DNA from: Aspidiotus rigidus
Taxonomy: Eukaryota > Arthropoda > Insecta > Hemiptera > Diaspididae
Length of the DNA: 64,000 bases
Assembly (NCBI GenBank): GCA_035079385.1
Contig: JAVHKY010000013.1
Span: 9,732,001 to 9,796,000 of the forward strand
Direction: 5' to 3'
Each line of letters starts with the position of its first letter. The first letter of the stretch is position 1. Both the position numbers and the translations under genes were made by a program. Of the stretch, positions 12,135-24,050 are shown piece by piece. The notes under the pieces are model-generated. The model searched no databases and was not told where the DNA came from. It was given only the letters and a program-made list of their open reading frames with translations.

Positions 12135-13214
12135 GTTCTAAGAAAACCGAATTAATCAGTTTCAATAAGATATCAAGTAAATCATGTTAAAAAAACTGGC
12201 GTAAGTGAAAACTTTAGTTCGCACACTGAATCTAGTTCAAACGACGAGCAAAAGAATAATTTCATAAGATCACATTATTAGTTTCATATTTACCCGTCGA
12301 TGAAGTACTAATGACGTACTTAAGATGTTACCGCAGTGATATGATTAAGAGCTGAATTCCATCGAAACAAAAACGATAAGTGGTAATTCGCGTAATCTTC
12401 GAGTTTGTCTACGATAACAATTTATAATCGAAATATTTTCACAACGTAAGAACTGGAACAGACAAGACTTCTTGCTAATAAAAGTTCTGGACAAGAACGT
12501 GTACACGATCAGATACACGAGATGTCAATGATCAAAGCCGACGAGGAGAGCAGCTCGTAGAGACCAGGTAGAGACTCCATAAAACCGCAACATGGCGCGA
12601 AACTAATGACATGAAAAAGCTGCATTTTCATTAACCAATCATAAACAAGGTAGAAAAATTAAAATTCGTGTCTTTTGGGTTTCGGCTTGCGGTGTGTCGA
12701 AGCACACTCCACTATGATTGGCTAGTTTTGAAAGACAATTCAAGTGATAAGAGATTGTTTTGGCGGCTTCTTTTTCATGCCATCTCTCTGATGTGTTTCT
12801 CCATCTCTATCTATTGAAGAAAATAAAAAATTTCTCTTCAAGACTTGATAAAAAATACTGAAATTTGAATGAACTTCGGTTAGGAGCTTGGGTAACTGTA
12901 CTGAGTTTTTCGAATGGTTACCCACCGTATTGTGGCAATTCTCTAATCTTGAAGGCTTTAAAATGTTTGTGTTTGAACCCTCTTTCTCTTACATTTCGAA
13001 CATGATGTGTTGGACTTCGGCCGGTGCGTGTTGAAATTTTATTTCATATACCTCAATTCGATATCATTCATATCGGTTCAGCAAATATTTCATGATACCA
13101 TGAGTGGTATTGCACTAATCATTAATATTTGTACTGTCACCGTAGTAACGTTGAGAAAACCTTCACAATCAAATTTCCTTTAATTCAGTCACGTAATTCA
13201 GACTTTCTGCAAAA
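12135..13214. promoter_or_regulatory. Shared divergent upstream region of Aladin and HAUS5
   Basis: 1.08 kb separates the two start codons, which face away from each other. It must hold both 5' UTRs and promoters, possibly a bidirectional one. I see no TATA box at a convincing position and no repeat insertion. Assigning transcription starts needs transcript data. Confidence 0.5.
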
Positions 13215-16200
13215 ATGTGGAATGACTTATCATCTGGATTGAAAGATTGGTTGCTCACTTTGGGATTCGATCGCGAAAACCTTTCCGATGCTGAAATTGA
13301 GAATGAATTTTCAAAGTAATTTATTTACTTATAGTAGAAATGTTTTCATATCCTATTCTATAAGATATTTTATTATTCGTAGATTAACGCCTCCCGAGAT
13401 GCGGGATATATGGCGTAATATAATGGTTCACGTAGTGCCCATTGAAAAAAAACGATACATAAAGAAGGTTCTATTGCTCGAGGAATTGAAGAAACTACGT
13501 TCGGAAAATAAACTCTGTCAGCCCTTACCGGTGGGACGATCTCACTTATATTTTGCTCTCGTATCAGGTGACCTAATTTCTAATAAATCTAATCAATTTA
13601 TTGTTTAGCGAAATTTGGAGAGTGTGGAAGATCTGGAAATGTACATGATTTACAGTAAAGCTCAGCAGCAATTGGATGAACGAGAGCTATTAATCAACAA
13701 CTCAAAAGCTAGAGTTAAAGATCTTGCCGAAACTTACGAAAAATTAAGTACGTATATTGATGAGAACGAAAACCTTGCGCATCGGTGTGCTGTGATTTTT
13801 CGTAAACCTAAGAAAACCAACCCTTGGTTTACGTTACAAACAGGACAGTAAGAGATTTTCAATTCTTTTTCAGAGGAAGAGAGAAGAAAACTTGTTGACG
13901 AAGTGGAGAAGGAAAATCACGTCAACACTCTGATACGACTAAAATGCGAAAAATACGAAAAGTTGAATAAAGAACTGATCGATACTCACGACTGTCTGGA
14001 ATACGTCAGCTCAACTATGATGAATTTATCCGATAATGAGGAGAAAGTTCTACCAACGGATGTAAGGATCATCAAAAATTGTCTTATTCAAGATAGCAAA
14101 GCATACTTATAATTATTGTATTTTTATTTCTAGGAGTTGATGAAGAATTTACTAGCGAAAGTCCACGAATTCGTGAATCGTAGGAACTCGTTGAGTGATG
14201 AAGAATTAATCTCGGAACAGAAAAAACTTCATGAAGATATTTCCAATTTAACAATGAATGTTTCGTCTTCAGCGCTACAAAAAAAAGTCATACATTTGTT
14301 AGAAAACTCTCTAAACGCGTTACTTACCATAGCACAACAAGTGAAAGAAAGAAAAAAAGAAGAAACTACTGATGATTGGTATGTACAATATTATCTAGAC
14401 AAAATATTCTATTATTTGCGTCCCTGAATTTAAATAAAATCGAAATATCCAACAGTGGATTTGAATGGAATCCTGCTGAACTCAAAAAACTAAGTGTTCG
14501 AACCTATGTAGAGAATCATCATTTGCAAGTGAAATTGAAAGCGGAAAAAGAAAAACTTCACGAAGAGTTTTCCGCAGTAGTGTTTAATTTGCAAAGGGTA
14601 AGAAAAGTTGACGTAATTCGAGAGTGTCACAAAACTGATGAGAACTTTTGACGCGATTTTGTGGCATCGATTTAAATATTGATGGAAAACATTTATGATT
14701 TCGTAGCAATGCAGAAACGAAGAAGAAAGAACAGTAGTGAAAAACTGGTTGGAAACACAGTTTTTGAAACATCAAATGACGTCCCGTCTCAAATTCTTGG
14801 CGAATGCGGAAGCCATCGCCCGCAATGAAATGTCCGCCTTGTCTAATGTTGCGTTTTCAAATGCGACCGAAAGAAATGTATTTCTGAAGCCTATCCAAGA
14901 TATGAAAAATAAGATGGTAAGTCAATTAGGAGATGAATTCTATTGATTTGTTCGTGAATTTCTTAACATTTAACTATTTTGCTAGTTTACGCTAAATCTC
15001 GGAAATTCTCTTCTGTAGAGGATTTTAAAAATGTTTTTTCAAAGTGAAGAAGATGAAATAATTTCATTGAGTTTGTCTCTGAAATTCGTGAGAGAAACTT
15101 CTTTTAATAATTTTTATTTACGTTTTAAGCGGTTGAGCTGCGTAACATCGCTTCCTCTTTTTCGAGGTGATCAGAAAACCTGATATGCTTTTTAAAAAAT
15201 GACATGCCCCATCGAACGTGATCGTGCGCTATCTCGGATCTGTGGTAAAGTGACGCCAAGTGTGATTCATTCGTGATTTTTTCTCCCTCTTTCACTCTGA
15301 AGACGTGAGCGGTAAAGAAAAGCTGATATGTTTGCTAGAATAGAAACGAAAAATTTGCAAGGAGTGAACATGTGTCTTTAGGAGTCATTTGAATTAGCCG
15401 AAAACTATGTACTTGATTTTTGTTAATGCTGACCATGTTGACTGAATCTATTTTCGATTCCAGGTTGAATTAGAAAAAGAAATTGGATGCAAGTTGAGTT
15501 TTCTGTCCAATAAATCGATCGACCAACTAGTCAATTATCAACAGTCTTGCAAAGATAAGGTCGAACCATTCGCACGAAATGAAGGAACTTCTAATTCTGA
15601 AGAAAACTCTCTAGTGCCAAAAGATATGCTCAAAACTGAGATTGAATTACTACGAAAATTGGATTTATCGTCGTTACGTGGATCTAATTCGTAAGTTATT
15701 CCATTCAATAATAATCATCTCAGATCAAAATTTCAATTTAATTATTTTCCTTCTTTTATAGAAATAGATTTCAAAAAAAGTTGACTATAACAATTCCGAT
15801 CGTGAGAGACGATATATTGATTCTTCGTTTTTTCAGTCAATTTATTTTTCGCAATGCTACTAGCATAGTTCTTCCAAGAAGTTTTCCATTGATTTTCTCA
15901 ATTCTTTTGCAATCAAGTTTCTCTTAGTTTTCTCATAAACATTCGCTGAAATTGTGAAATCGCTCAGAGAACAATATTCGACTGTTTTTCGAATAAATTA
16001 AGATAACGTACGTCTTGTTTCAGAGACTCCGTTTTATCAGAGAACCACGTGGATTATGCTCGGAGACAAAATTTTCTCTTCCACATGGAATCTGCTTGTG
16101 ACAATTTCTTCCAACGTGTCAATCATTTGAATTTTTCCGAAGGTAACCTTTAGTGATAGAAATCGTTCAATTTTAACGACAGAAATAACAATAACTATTA

Positions 16201-16836
16201 TAGTAAATGTTGTCATAATTAATCGACGTACTCCCAGGTGTGGACCTCTTTCATCCTTCACCATCAATATTTTGGATATCTTAGTATCCGGGACTAATTT
16301 CAATAACGCTGATGCAGATTATTTTGCCTTACTTTGTCAATTATTTTTGTCTCTAAGACCTCTCCTCTAAAACTTCGTTATAGAAGTGTCGTCATTCGTA
16401 CCTGACATGATTCAAGTTTCTTCATGATATACCCAATCGTCCAAAATATAGAAATTGTAGTACGTGATAAATTTTGTTGGTTTTTTTTATAGCCCTGGTA
16501 GCTGAAAGAATATTGAAAATTGAGTCTTCCGAAAAAGATTTCCAGACTACATTGCGTACTTTGTTGGATGAAGCAAAAGATAATCTCAAATTAGTGGAAA
16601 AAGAAGCTGAAACGTGCACAAAGAATTTGCAATTACGGTAAATGAACCAACACAATATTTCTACAAAACCATTATTGTTATCGAAAATGAATTAACGTGA
16701 CTTGCTTCACTTTTTTTCCCCCAGGGACAATTTCTCAGTAGACGAGCTCATTCCAGAACACATGGTGGTAGAGAAATACACGTTTTCGCAGTGGAAGGAG
16801 AAATTTCGCGCCTGTTGGCATCATTTACCAAAATAA
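13215..16836 (+). CDS. HAUS5: HAUS augmin-like complex subunit 5, 11 exons
   Basis: Subunit of augmin, the eight-protein complex that recruits gamma-tubulin to existing spindle microtubules for branching nucleation. Exons: 13215-13315, 13383-13530, 13609-13747, 13874-14061, 14134-14378, 14456-14597, 14707-14916, 15464-15690, 16024-16142, 16493-16637, 16725-16836. Lengths sum to 1776 bases in phase, giving 591 aa (human 633). Two ends identify it. The N-terminal DIWRNIMVHVVPIEKKRYIK matches the conserved DIWxxIxxHV...KKIR block of HAUS5. The C-terminal YTFSQWKEKFRACW matches the conserved SLPQWRLRW tail. Between them lie long Lys/Glu-rich coiled coils, as expected for an augmin subunit. The exon 2 donor (CCG|GTGGGA, 13530) was chosen because the alternative GT at 13574 breaks phase. 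Sequence conservation in the middle is low, so the central exons rest on phase and splice signals. Confidence 0.88.
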
Positions 16837-17017
16837 TCCGAAGGTGACCTGTCCATCCTGTCGGTTGTATAAGACTGAAGAGATATACTAAATAATACAA
16901 CGTTCTTTGTTCGTCAACTCTTGATTTCTATACTCGTTTCGTCCGTCTCTCCAAGTTGAAACTTGTTGATCAATATTATGTTTGTAAATTATATTTAAAT
17001 TATGGTAACATTATTCT

Positions 17018-17023
17018 AATAAA
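17018..17023 (+). terminator. Putative HAUS5 polyadenylation signal
   Basis: AATAAA, 182 bases after the HAUS5 stop codon on the same strand. Confidence 0.45.
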
Positions 17024-17029
17024 TTCATT

Positions 17030-18390
17030 AACTTGTATTGTGCATTACGAAAGCTCAAATGCTTCAAATTGGCTTACATCTCAATATGAATCACACGCGT
17101 ATCCGTTACTCTCGATTAACTTGTTCATTATTGTAAGCGCAAATAATAACAGGAAAAACTGCTCGCTAATTTGATGATTCATTTTTTATATGGTTATGTC
17201 GAACGAATTTGATGAACCACGTCGTTGTGAGAGAAAAGTGATCGAGAATTTATTATGCTTTATTCCTCTTCGTTTACAAAACATGCCAATTCTAATGACG
17301 GCTTCTTCCCATTTCTGCTTAATGGTACGAAAAATATCGAAGTCAGCACAACTTGAATGCGATTTTTGTGCATAGAATGTTAAGGAAACTCGATATGCGA
17401 TTGGAACAATAATCAGCGTAATTAAAATAATGAAAGAAAATAGGCGAGCCTATATTTTTGACTAGATATTGATGCGGACAGAAGAATTACGTCCATATTA
17501 TGATGTTGTTAATGATGTAGGTACCACATACGGTTTATTGCTTCAGTCATCTAATTTTCTATCGTATTCAAAATGACGCTTCGCACACTATGATCGGTCG
17601 AAGTGACTAATGTTTGTTGGAAAATGATACAACTGCACAGAATCTTATCGAGGGTACACTAGTACAGTCTGTATCTGATTAGAATGATAAATATTATACA
17701 GTTAGCATCCTCACTTCCCGGAAGAATGAATAGAAACATGTACCTAAGGTTTGCGAATCATCAAATTGATCTAATCTTTGATAACCGTCATAAGACTAGC
17801 GAGAGAAATGCTGGGAACATTCGCAATTTTTTAACACGTCGAAAATAACACTTAAAAGCTTCCTATTCGCGGTGCAGTTTTTTGCTGGCTGTTTAAAGCG
17901 TATGTTGGCAAGCTCGACTATTACTCGTAGGACTAGGGCTTTTAAGGTCGGGCATACGGATAGGCCTATGGAGAACAAAATTCAGGAAGTGAGAGCATGT
18001 TGTAGAGACTCAGTATGAAATATCTTGAGCTCGAATGTTGAATACGGAGCATGAGTTTTAGTGTCAATAAAGTAAACGCGGTGGTCAATGGAAAATACGT
18101 AGACGAGTCGACTTCAAATGAAGCGCATCATGCATGATGCGGTGGGGAAAACCTTTAGGTCTATTTTAATTAACGTTAGTCCGTTATTCCGCTTATTTGT
18201 AAGTACCTACGTATTTTTTTTTATTATGATATCAAATTGAAGGTCAATGACGAATTTCTGAAGTAAAAGTGACTGAGACGTAGATGAAAGTAAACCCAGC
18301 TGTACGTTTGGTAACAATTGGCTTTTTGATTTTCAATACAATCTTCGACAATTCCGACGATTTTTATCTGCACCCTGAATTTGAAAATTT
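17030..18390. other. Intergenic DNA, nothing recognised
   Basis: No conserved reading frame, RNA gene or clear repeat. Short open frames (for example 17190-17375) show no motif. Confidence 0.5.
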
Positions 18391-19075
18391 ATGGCGGAGC
18401 CAAATAAATAAAGATCATGTTTCATGTCTACTAATAAGTGACCTCATTGATATTTTAAAAGCCTCGCCTACTTTGTGATGACTGATGAATCAAGCTATAG
18501 TCCACGGGGTTATCAATATTGATGACGTCATAAGCATCCTGTGACGTTATCAGCGTTCATAACATCACCAGCTTGAGCTCTCTCTATTCTTTACTCTCTT
18601 CTCTTCTCGGGATCACTCATTCCGCTCGTAAGCCTCCCAACAGTCTCCTTTGTACTGGGCCTGATAGTATTACTGCTCGAGTCTCCCTTATACTAGGCCA
18701 CCGGGTCATGGCTGATGACGCCGTACTTACAGATTTCAGAATTGGGGTACTACTCCTTAACATGTATTGTACTCGGCTAGACAGTATACTAAACTATATA
18801 CTAGGCCCACTATTAGCCTTCATGAGACCAGTAAATTTTATCTGTTCCACCATGGTACGAGTCATGTTTAATATGCTTCCTAACGTTATGAAATTCATGA
18901 AACCAAGCCTAACGTATAGCAGTATAGAAGCCTATACTAAACCACTTATAGATTATAAGGACAAAGGGAGACGTGGATTGAACTCGCAGATTTCAGAATC
19001 AGACTTGGGGTCACAGTTAATGACGTCATAGTTTATTATAAAAGAAAAGAAAGGATACCATACATAGACTATTAA
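18390..19075 (+). repeat. Dispersed repeat A, copy 1 (uninterrupted)
   Basis: Shares an extended colinear match with 61605-63000. Landmarks in order: AAATAAATAAAGATCATG; GTTCATAACATCA; CTTGAGCTC; AAGCCTCCCAACAGTC; TACTGCTCGAGTCTCCCT; GGGTCA-GGCTGATGACG; ACTCGCAGATTTCAGAAT; TTATTA-A--AGAAAGGATACC. This copy lacks the two insertions seen in copy 2, so it supplies their empty sites. The element class is unknown. A 152-codon open frame here (18573-19031) has no recognisable motif and is not shared intact by copy 2. Confidence 0.75.
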
Positions 19076-19730
19076 GGGGTGGGGGCAACTTGCGGGGGTG
19101 GTGTAAATTTGAAAATTTTGAAATTAGGGGCAAGGATTCAGGAAACTTCAAGAAAGACTTGAAACATGTCACCACTACTCGTGGGGTCTCAGTACATTAA
19201 TTGAGGCGAGCGCTGGACCTGTTTGTTGGGTCATTTTTCGATTTCCATAATGAATTGGAATCGATATCCCCGAGTTCTCTTCTCTTCCTCAAAAGTCAAA
19301 GTTTTTCCAAGTTTCTAAAATATGATGAAGCCCGCGCCCTCCTTGGGACCAAAAGAACCACGTCTCTTCCTTCATCATAATAAGTTATAACTCGATAATA
19401 AAAATTGTTTCAAGTCTCCTCCTGATATATGTAACTCTAGGGTTAAAATTTTTCTGGATCTCTGAAGTACTTAAATATAAGAAAGTTGAAAATACGAGTA
19501 TTTTTTCCCTGCCAGTGACGAGGTTTAAACCACACACCTCCGAAACAGATTGGCAGTAGTCCCTCCACTAAACCCATAATCCTAAATGGGCGTAATTTTT
19601 TCCAACTCCTCCCACCCCCTCTCAAATACATTACACAAAAGTCGGAATTTTTCCAAGTCCCCGAAATCGGCCAGGGAGGAAGCGGAACGGAGGATAAAGG
19701 AAGCAACAAACACAAGCGCGAGGAACTTAA
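19076..19730. other. Repeat-derived intergenic DNA
   Basis: Contains decayed fragments resembling the AAATTTTTCCAAGT-CCCC-CC motif of the 45-bp family (for example 19301-19320, 19635-19670). No gene recognised. Confidence 0.4.
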
Positions 19731-20248
19731 TTGTGGAGACACAAACTGACAGCCGAGTACACTAAGAAACAAGAGTGGATGATCGATAAAATCTTGTTAA
19801 AGATGGAAGAAAGAAAAAAGGTCGAAGAAGACGTAACGGAAAGTGCACTCAGATCGAAGAACTCCAAGGAAAAATACGACTCTTTTAGTGTTCACCAGAA
19901 AAGTGAAAGAATTGACCGGAAGAAGAAAAAAGACCCCACATATCGAACGAATGTAGAAGTACTAATCAGTATGAATAAAGAAAGAAAGTTACTAATTACG
20001 CTCAAGTGTAGCTCAAGAGAAGGGAGCTGCAGTACTTAGGGCATGTACTACGAGGTGACAAATACGAAATCCTGCGGGTGACTTCAGAAGGAAAAGTTTT
20101 GGGCAAACATTCAATTGGAAGACGTCAAAACTCATGTCTCAAAGATCTGAGAAGATGGTGTGGTTGCAGCACAGCGGACCTATTTCGGAAGGCCGCCTCG
20201 AACACCCAAATGGCGTTGTGGATCGCCAACTTCCGCCAAAGAAATTGA
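19731..20248 (+). pseudogene. LINE (non-LTR retrotransposon) remnant with C-terminal tail
   Basis: A 79-codon frame at 20012-20248 reads RRELQYLGHVLRGDKYEILR, then GKHSIGRRQNSCLKDLRRW, CGCSTADLFRKAA and ALWIANFRQ. This is the characteristic C-terminal tail of insect LINE reverse-transcriptase proteins (GRRQNSWLKDLR...FR-A). Upstream, in another frame (about 19740-19980), a Lys/Glu-rich stretch beginning TAEYTKKQEWMIDKILLKME resembles the linker between endonuclease and reverse transcriptase. The catalytic reverse transcriptase is absent, so the copy has a large internal deletion. Confidence 0.6.
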
Positions 20249-20249
20249 G

Positions 20250-22550
20250 GCTGAAGAAGAAGAAAGTAAGTCTTATTTCCGTCCCGATGAAACCAAAATT
20301 CACTTCTCCCCCTAGCTCAGTCGTCCAAATTTTGTCAGAGTCCCTGAATTAGATAAACACCGCACCCTTCGAATCTCAAATTTATCCCTTCCTTTTCCTG
20401 TCCATTTAAACGGCCGTAATTTCTTCAAGCTCCCCTCCCCTCCTCATAGGAATAGCCCGAGGATCAGAATAGTTTGAAGTACCTCTTTTGATGTACAGTT
20501 TGATGGTGAGAATTTTCACAAGTTTCCCTCCCTTGCGGAATCGCTTTAAGACCGCATACCTTTCTAAATCTTCTGGTTAATAAGTAAGATTCAAAAACGT
20601 GATTTGTCCCTCATCTACTTAAAGTTCGTTTGTTTTCGAAATATCGCATGACATGCGTCCAACTACCATTCACGAGTGTAGCGACACTCTATTATGCAAA
20701 TTTAGTGCGTAGAGCCAGACCATCACACGAGGAAGAAGGGGAAGAGTATCTCCGCTGAAAAAATTGTTTACAGAAGTGAAGTGAAAGTATTGAAGAAACA
20801 ATGACGAAACGGCACGATGACTCCCCTTCCTATTACGAAAGAATATTCGGCAGGCCTGTCTCATACTTTACAACTCGATTTTAAATGGATATATAAAATG
20901 TGGTGTTCTGGCAAGCTCCTCCTCTCTCTATTCTCAGGTAGATCAGTAAATTTTTGAGTGGCCCCTATTCAAAAGTCAGTTCGTATTGAAAAAAGCTTGA
21001 ACTAAGAAAACCATGGATACTTTTCCAAAATAAACACCTAATAGAAAATTTCCTTCGCATGATATAAGTGGTTTTTCAATTGGTCATGACGTATTTTCCA
21101 ATTATTGAATTCAAATAGGGCACATCTCATCTTGTAATTTGCAAATATATCGCGTAAAACAAATTTTCTCTAGATGCGGGTTTCGCACCGATAAGAGACG
21201 CTGATGAAGCCTGAAACGATAAATGTTGATAATCATTCCTGATGAAAGTTAACGTTCATACTACTGCAGCTTTCCCCTTTCTCTTCTGTATCATAAAAGG
21301 AAATGTTCTAAAATAACAGAGAAACTACTGCGCTTCAAATTCAAACCTACAACTTAGAAGAATGATGGAAATACTTCGATTTCATCGGTCCAAAGTTTGT
21401 AACTATCCCCATACATTAACCTCGTGTTGTTTTCCAAGCATCTGAATGAGTATTTTGGGATCAATAAAAATTACTGCCCAGTAAAATAAATTCGCGAGTG
21501 TCTGCGCTCTTACTGGAAGGGGGAGAAATTTTCTAATTCCCGCTCTTTCTTTTTCTAAAATGAGGTTAATGTCCCAAGATTAAGTCAAGGTCCCGGTCGT
21601 CTGGACAAGTGATAGTAGCAAAACGGAATAGCTGTTCTGTCTCTCTGTCTCTCTCTCTCTCTCCCCACCCCCCCATAGGGGCAGTCATCTAATCGAACCA
21701 CAGCAGAAGAAAAGTAACGTTTGTAAACCTTTGTTAACGTAACGTAATTCTCTATTCGCGAGCAATATTTATGTGTTTTTCGCATGTAAATTAGGCCTCT
21801 ATTCCAGAAGCCTAATATTTGTAGTTCATCGATTCTCATAGTCTGACCAGGATCCGGGCTGGTCATCATAATCAGTTACGACACGAATCATCATTATTAG
21901 CATTATTATTTACCTCTTAGTCACATATTTCTTATCAGGATTATAATAATAACTGACTATGTATATACAACCAACGAGAAGAGAAATACGCGAAATACGG
22001 TCATGCATTGGCGATAAATACCGAGTTTGAGAATATTTACCAAGATTTGATAAGTAAAATCAATAGATTGATAAAGAATTCTTGAGCACGTTTAACAAAT
22101 ATTATTTTCTTCATTTGCGCAAACATTGCACATTTCTTTTCGTCGACAAGTTTTCAGTGTTACTTACGCCTCAATAAACTTCGAATCGATCAGTGAATGC
22201 AAAAGAGGGGCCGCAAATTTTTAATTCACCAGCAATGATGAGTATAAGAAAATCTAGAAAGTACTCGTATGTTATGTATACAAATCTAGATACCTATTAT
22301 ATAACTGAACTAGTCTGACTGTTCCACCACGTATCCCCTCCCAAAACGACAATATGCCGGAGGGACGGCGAAAAACACCATAAAACATATTTCCTTCGAC
22401 CCCTCCGAGAGACAAAAATATAAAACTTCTGAAAAACTTCACGAATCCATATTCTTCGAAAAGTGTGACCTTAAGGTTCCCAATCGTCAGAAACAAGGAA
22501 ATTATCGTAAAAATTGGAAATAAATATTATAGAAGTTGCAAAATCAACCA
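20250..22550. other. Intergenic DNA with minor repeats
   Basis: No gene recognised. There is a CT/GTCT-rich microsatellite at about 21635-21672, beside a short run of C. Around 21192-21215 is the string GCTGATGAAGCCTGAAACG, discussed as a possible decayed ribozyme core. Confidence 0.45.
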
Positions 22551-22559
22551 AACAAAGAA

Positions 22560-23065
22560 CGCACGGAACCTGTTCTATGGTTTTGGTATTGAGAATATTC
22601 AACGTCCCTCTGATGTCATATATTATAGCTCAAAAGTGGAAATTCTTCTCCCGTCCTACATATATTATGGCTCGAAAATGGAAATTTTTCCAAGTTTCTC
22701 CCCCATCACATTATATGGCACCAAAGTAAAAATCATGTGTAGAAATTTTTCCATGTCCTCTGCTATGATAGGAGGAAGGAACTACATATGATGGGGGGGG
22801 GGGCTTGGACCATCTTTACAAATGATGTTGGACATGAAATATTTTTTTTTGGCCAGACATAGTACGGCACATGGCGTATGGCAAATCTTTCAGAATAACC
22901 CCCCATAGAACGGGTTCCCTGTTAGAATTCCGACTTTCGACCCTGTAACGTCCTGATCTGACGACGTCATACGTCAGTTTTCGCCGGACATCATACGGCG
23001 CATTGCGAATTTCTCAAGGTGACTCCCATAGAACAGGTTCCCTGTCAAAAAAGTCTCCCTCCGGG
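22560..23065. repeat. Satellite/foldback family fragments
   Basis: Pieces of the same family as the 23-24 kb array. Units of the type CTC-AAA-GT-GAAATTTTTCCAAGT-CCC lie at 22625-22760. Two boundary motifs, CCCATAGAAC(A/G)GGTTCCCTGT, lie near 22903 and 23027. Each is preceded by a GCCGGACA/ACGGCGCA-type segment. Confidence 0.6.
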
Positions 23066-23069
23066 AGAA

Positions 23070-24050
23070 AAACGACGGCTTCCTTAACGAAGTTAAACGA
23101 GGAACGCAAGGAACCTGTTTTATGAGTCAAATGGGATTTGGTATTGAAAATTCAAGGAAGCCTAGACCTAGATAAAGCTAGTATAAAGAAGGCCTAGACC
23201 TACTATAAGCTTAGTATAATATAGTATGAGAGTCTAAATTGTTCTCGAATCTCCAGCCATATATGATAGCTGGAGAATTGAAATTGTTCCAAGTCCCCCT
23301 CCTATCATATATCGCTCGAGAGTCAAAAATTTTTCTTAGTCCCCCTCCTATCATATATAGCTCGAGAGTCGAAATTTTTTCTTAGTCCCCCTCCTATCAT
23401 ATATAGCTCGAGAGTCGAAATTTGTCTAAGTCCCCCTCCTATCATACATAGCTCGAGAGTTGAAATTTTTTCAAGTCCCCCTCCTATCTTATATAGCTCG
23501 AGAGTCGAAATTTTTCCAAGTCCCCTTCCTATCATATATAGCTCGAGAGTCGAAATTTTTTCGAAGTCCCCCTCCTATCATATATAGCTCGAGAGTGAAA
23601 ATTTTTTCTTAGTCCCCCTCCTATCATATATACCTCGAGAGTCGACATTTTTCTAAGTCCCCCTCCTATCATATATAGCTCGAGAGTCAACATTTTTTCT
23701 TAGTCCCCCTCCTATCTTATATAGCTCGAGAGTCGAAATTTTTCCAAGTCCCCCTCCTATCATATATAGCTCGAGAGTCGAAATTTGTCTAAGTCCCCCT
23801 CCTATCATACATAGCTCGAGAGTTGAAATTTTTTCAAGTCCCCCTCCTATCTTATATAGCTCGAGAGTCGAAATTTTTTCGAAGTCCCCCTCCTATCATA
23901 TATAGCTCGAGAGTGAAAATTTTTTCCAAGTCCCCCTCCTATCTTATATAGCTCGAGAGTCGAAATTTTTCTAAGTTTTTCGCTAAACGGCGGACGGCGC
24001 ACGGCAAATTTCTCAAAAAGCCCCCCATAAAACAGGTTCCCTGTTAACAT
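23070..24050 (+). mobile_element. Composite foldback-family element carrying a tandem array
   Basis: Begins with GACGGCTTCCTTAACGAAGT, then GAACGCAAGGAACCTGTTTT, ATGAGTCAAATGGGATTTGG and a run of AGGCCTAGACCTA-type sequence. It passes into the tandem array at 23280-23990. It ends in a GGCGGACGGCGCACGGCAAA segment and the boundary palindrome AACAGGTTCCCTGTT near 24033. The same left block occurs at 29022 and 47350, and the same right block at 29540 and 45705. I infer one mobile or amplifying family; no protein is encoded. Confidence 0.5.
23280..23990 (+). repeat. ~45-bp tandem array, about 15 units
   Basis: Unit of about 43-46 bp: AAGTCCCCCTCCTATCATAT, then ATAGCTCGAGAGTCGAAATTTTTC. Units are nearly identical, with small variants (CTTATAT for CATATAT; CTTAGT, CCAAGT or CGAAGT at the junction). 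A block of about 5 variant units appears twice in the same order (around 23395-23590 and 23765-23930), showing that expansion copied several units at a time. Each unit carries CTCGAG. All open frames across it simply translate the repeat. Confidence 0.92.

Noticed and set aside
18573..19031. 152-codon open frame as a gene
   Set aside because: It lies entirely in dispersed repeat A, and the second copy of that repeat does not keep the frame.
22465..22791. Open frames at 22.3-22.8, 25.1-25.4 and 28.7-28.9 kb as genes
   Set aside because: They translate 45-bp family units, giving repeated SRVKF or GGGLGKIST strings.
23280..23990. Regular direct repeats resembling a CRISPR array
   Set aside because: The units are contiguous with no unique spacers, the repeat is AT/C-rich minisatellite, and the context is a eukaryotic genome with introns.
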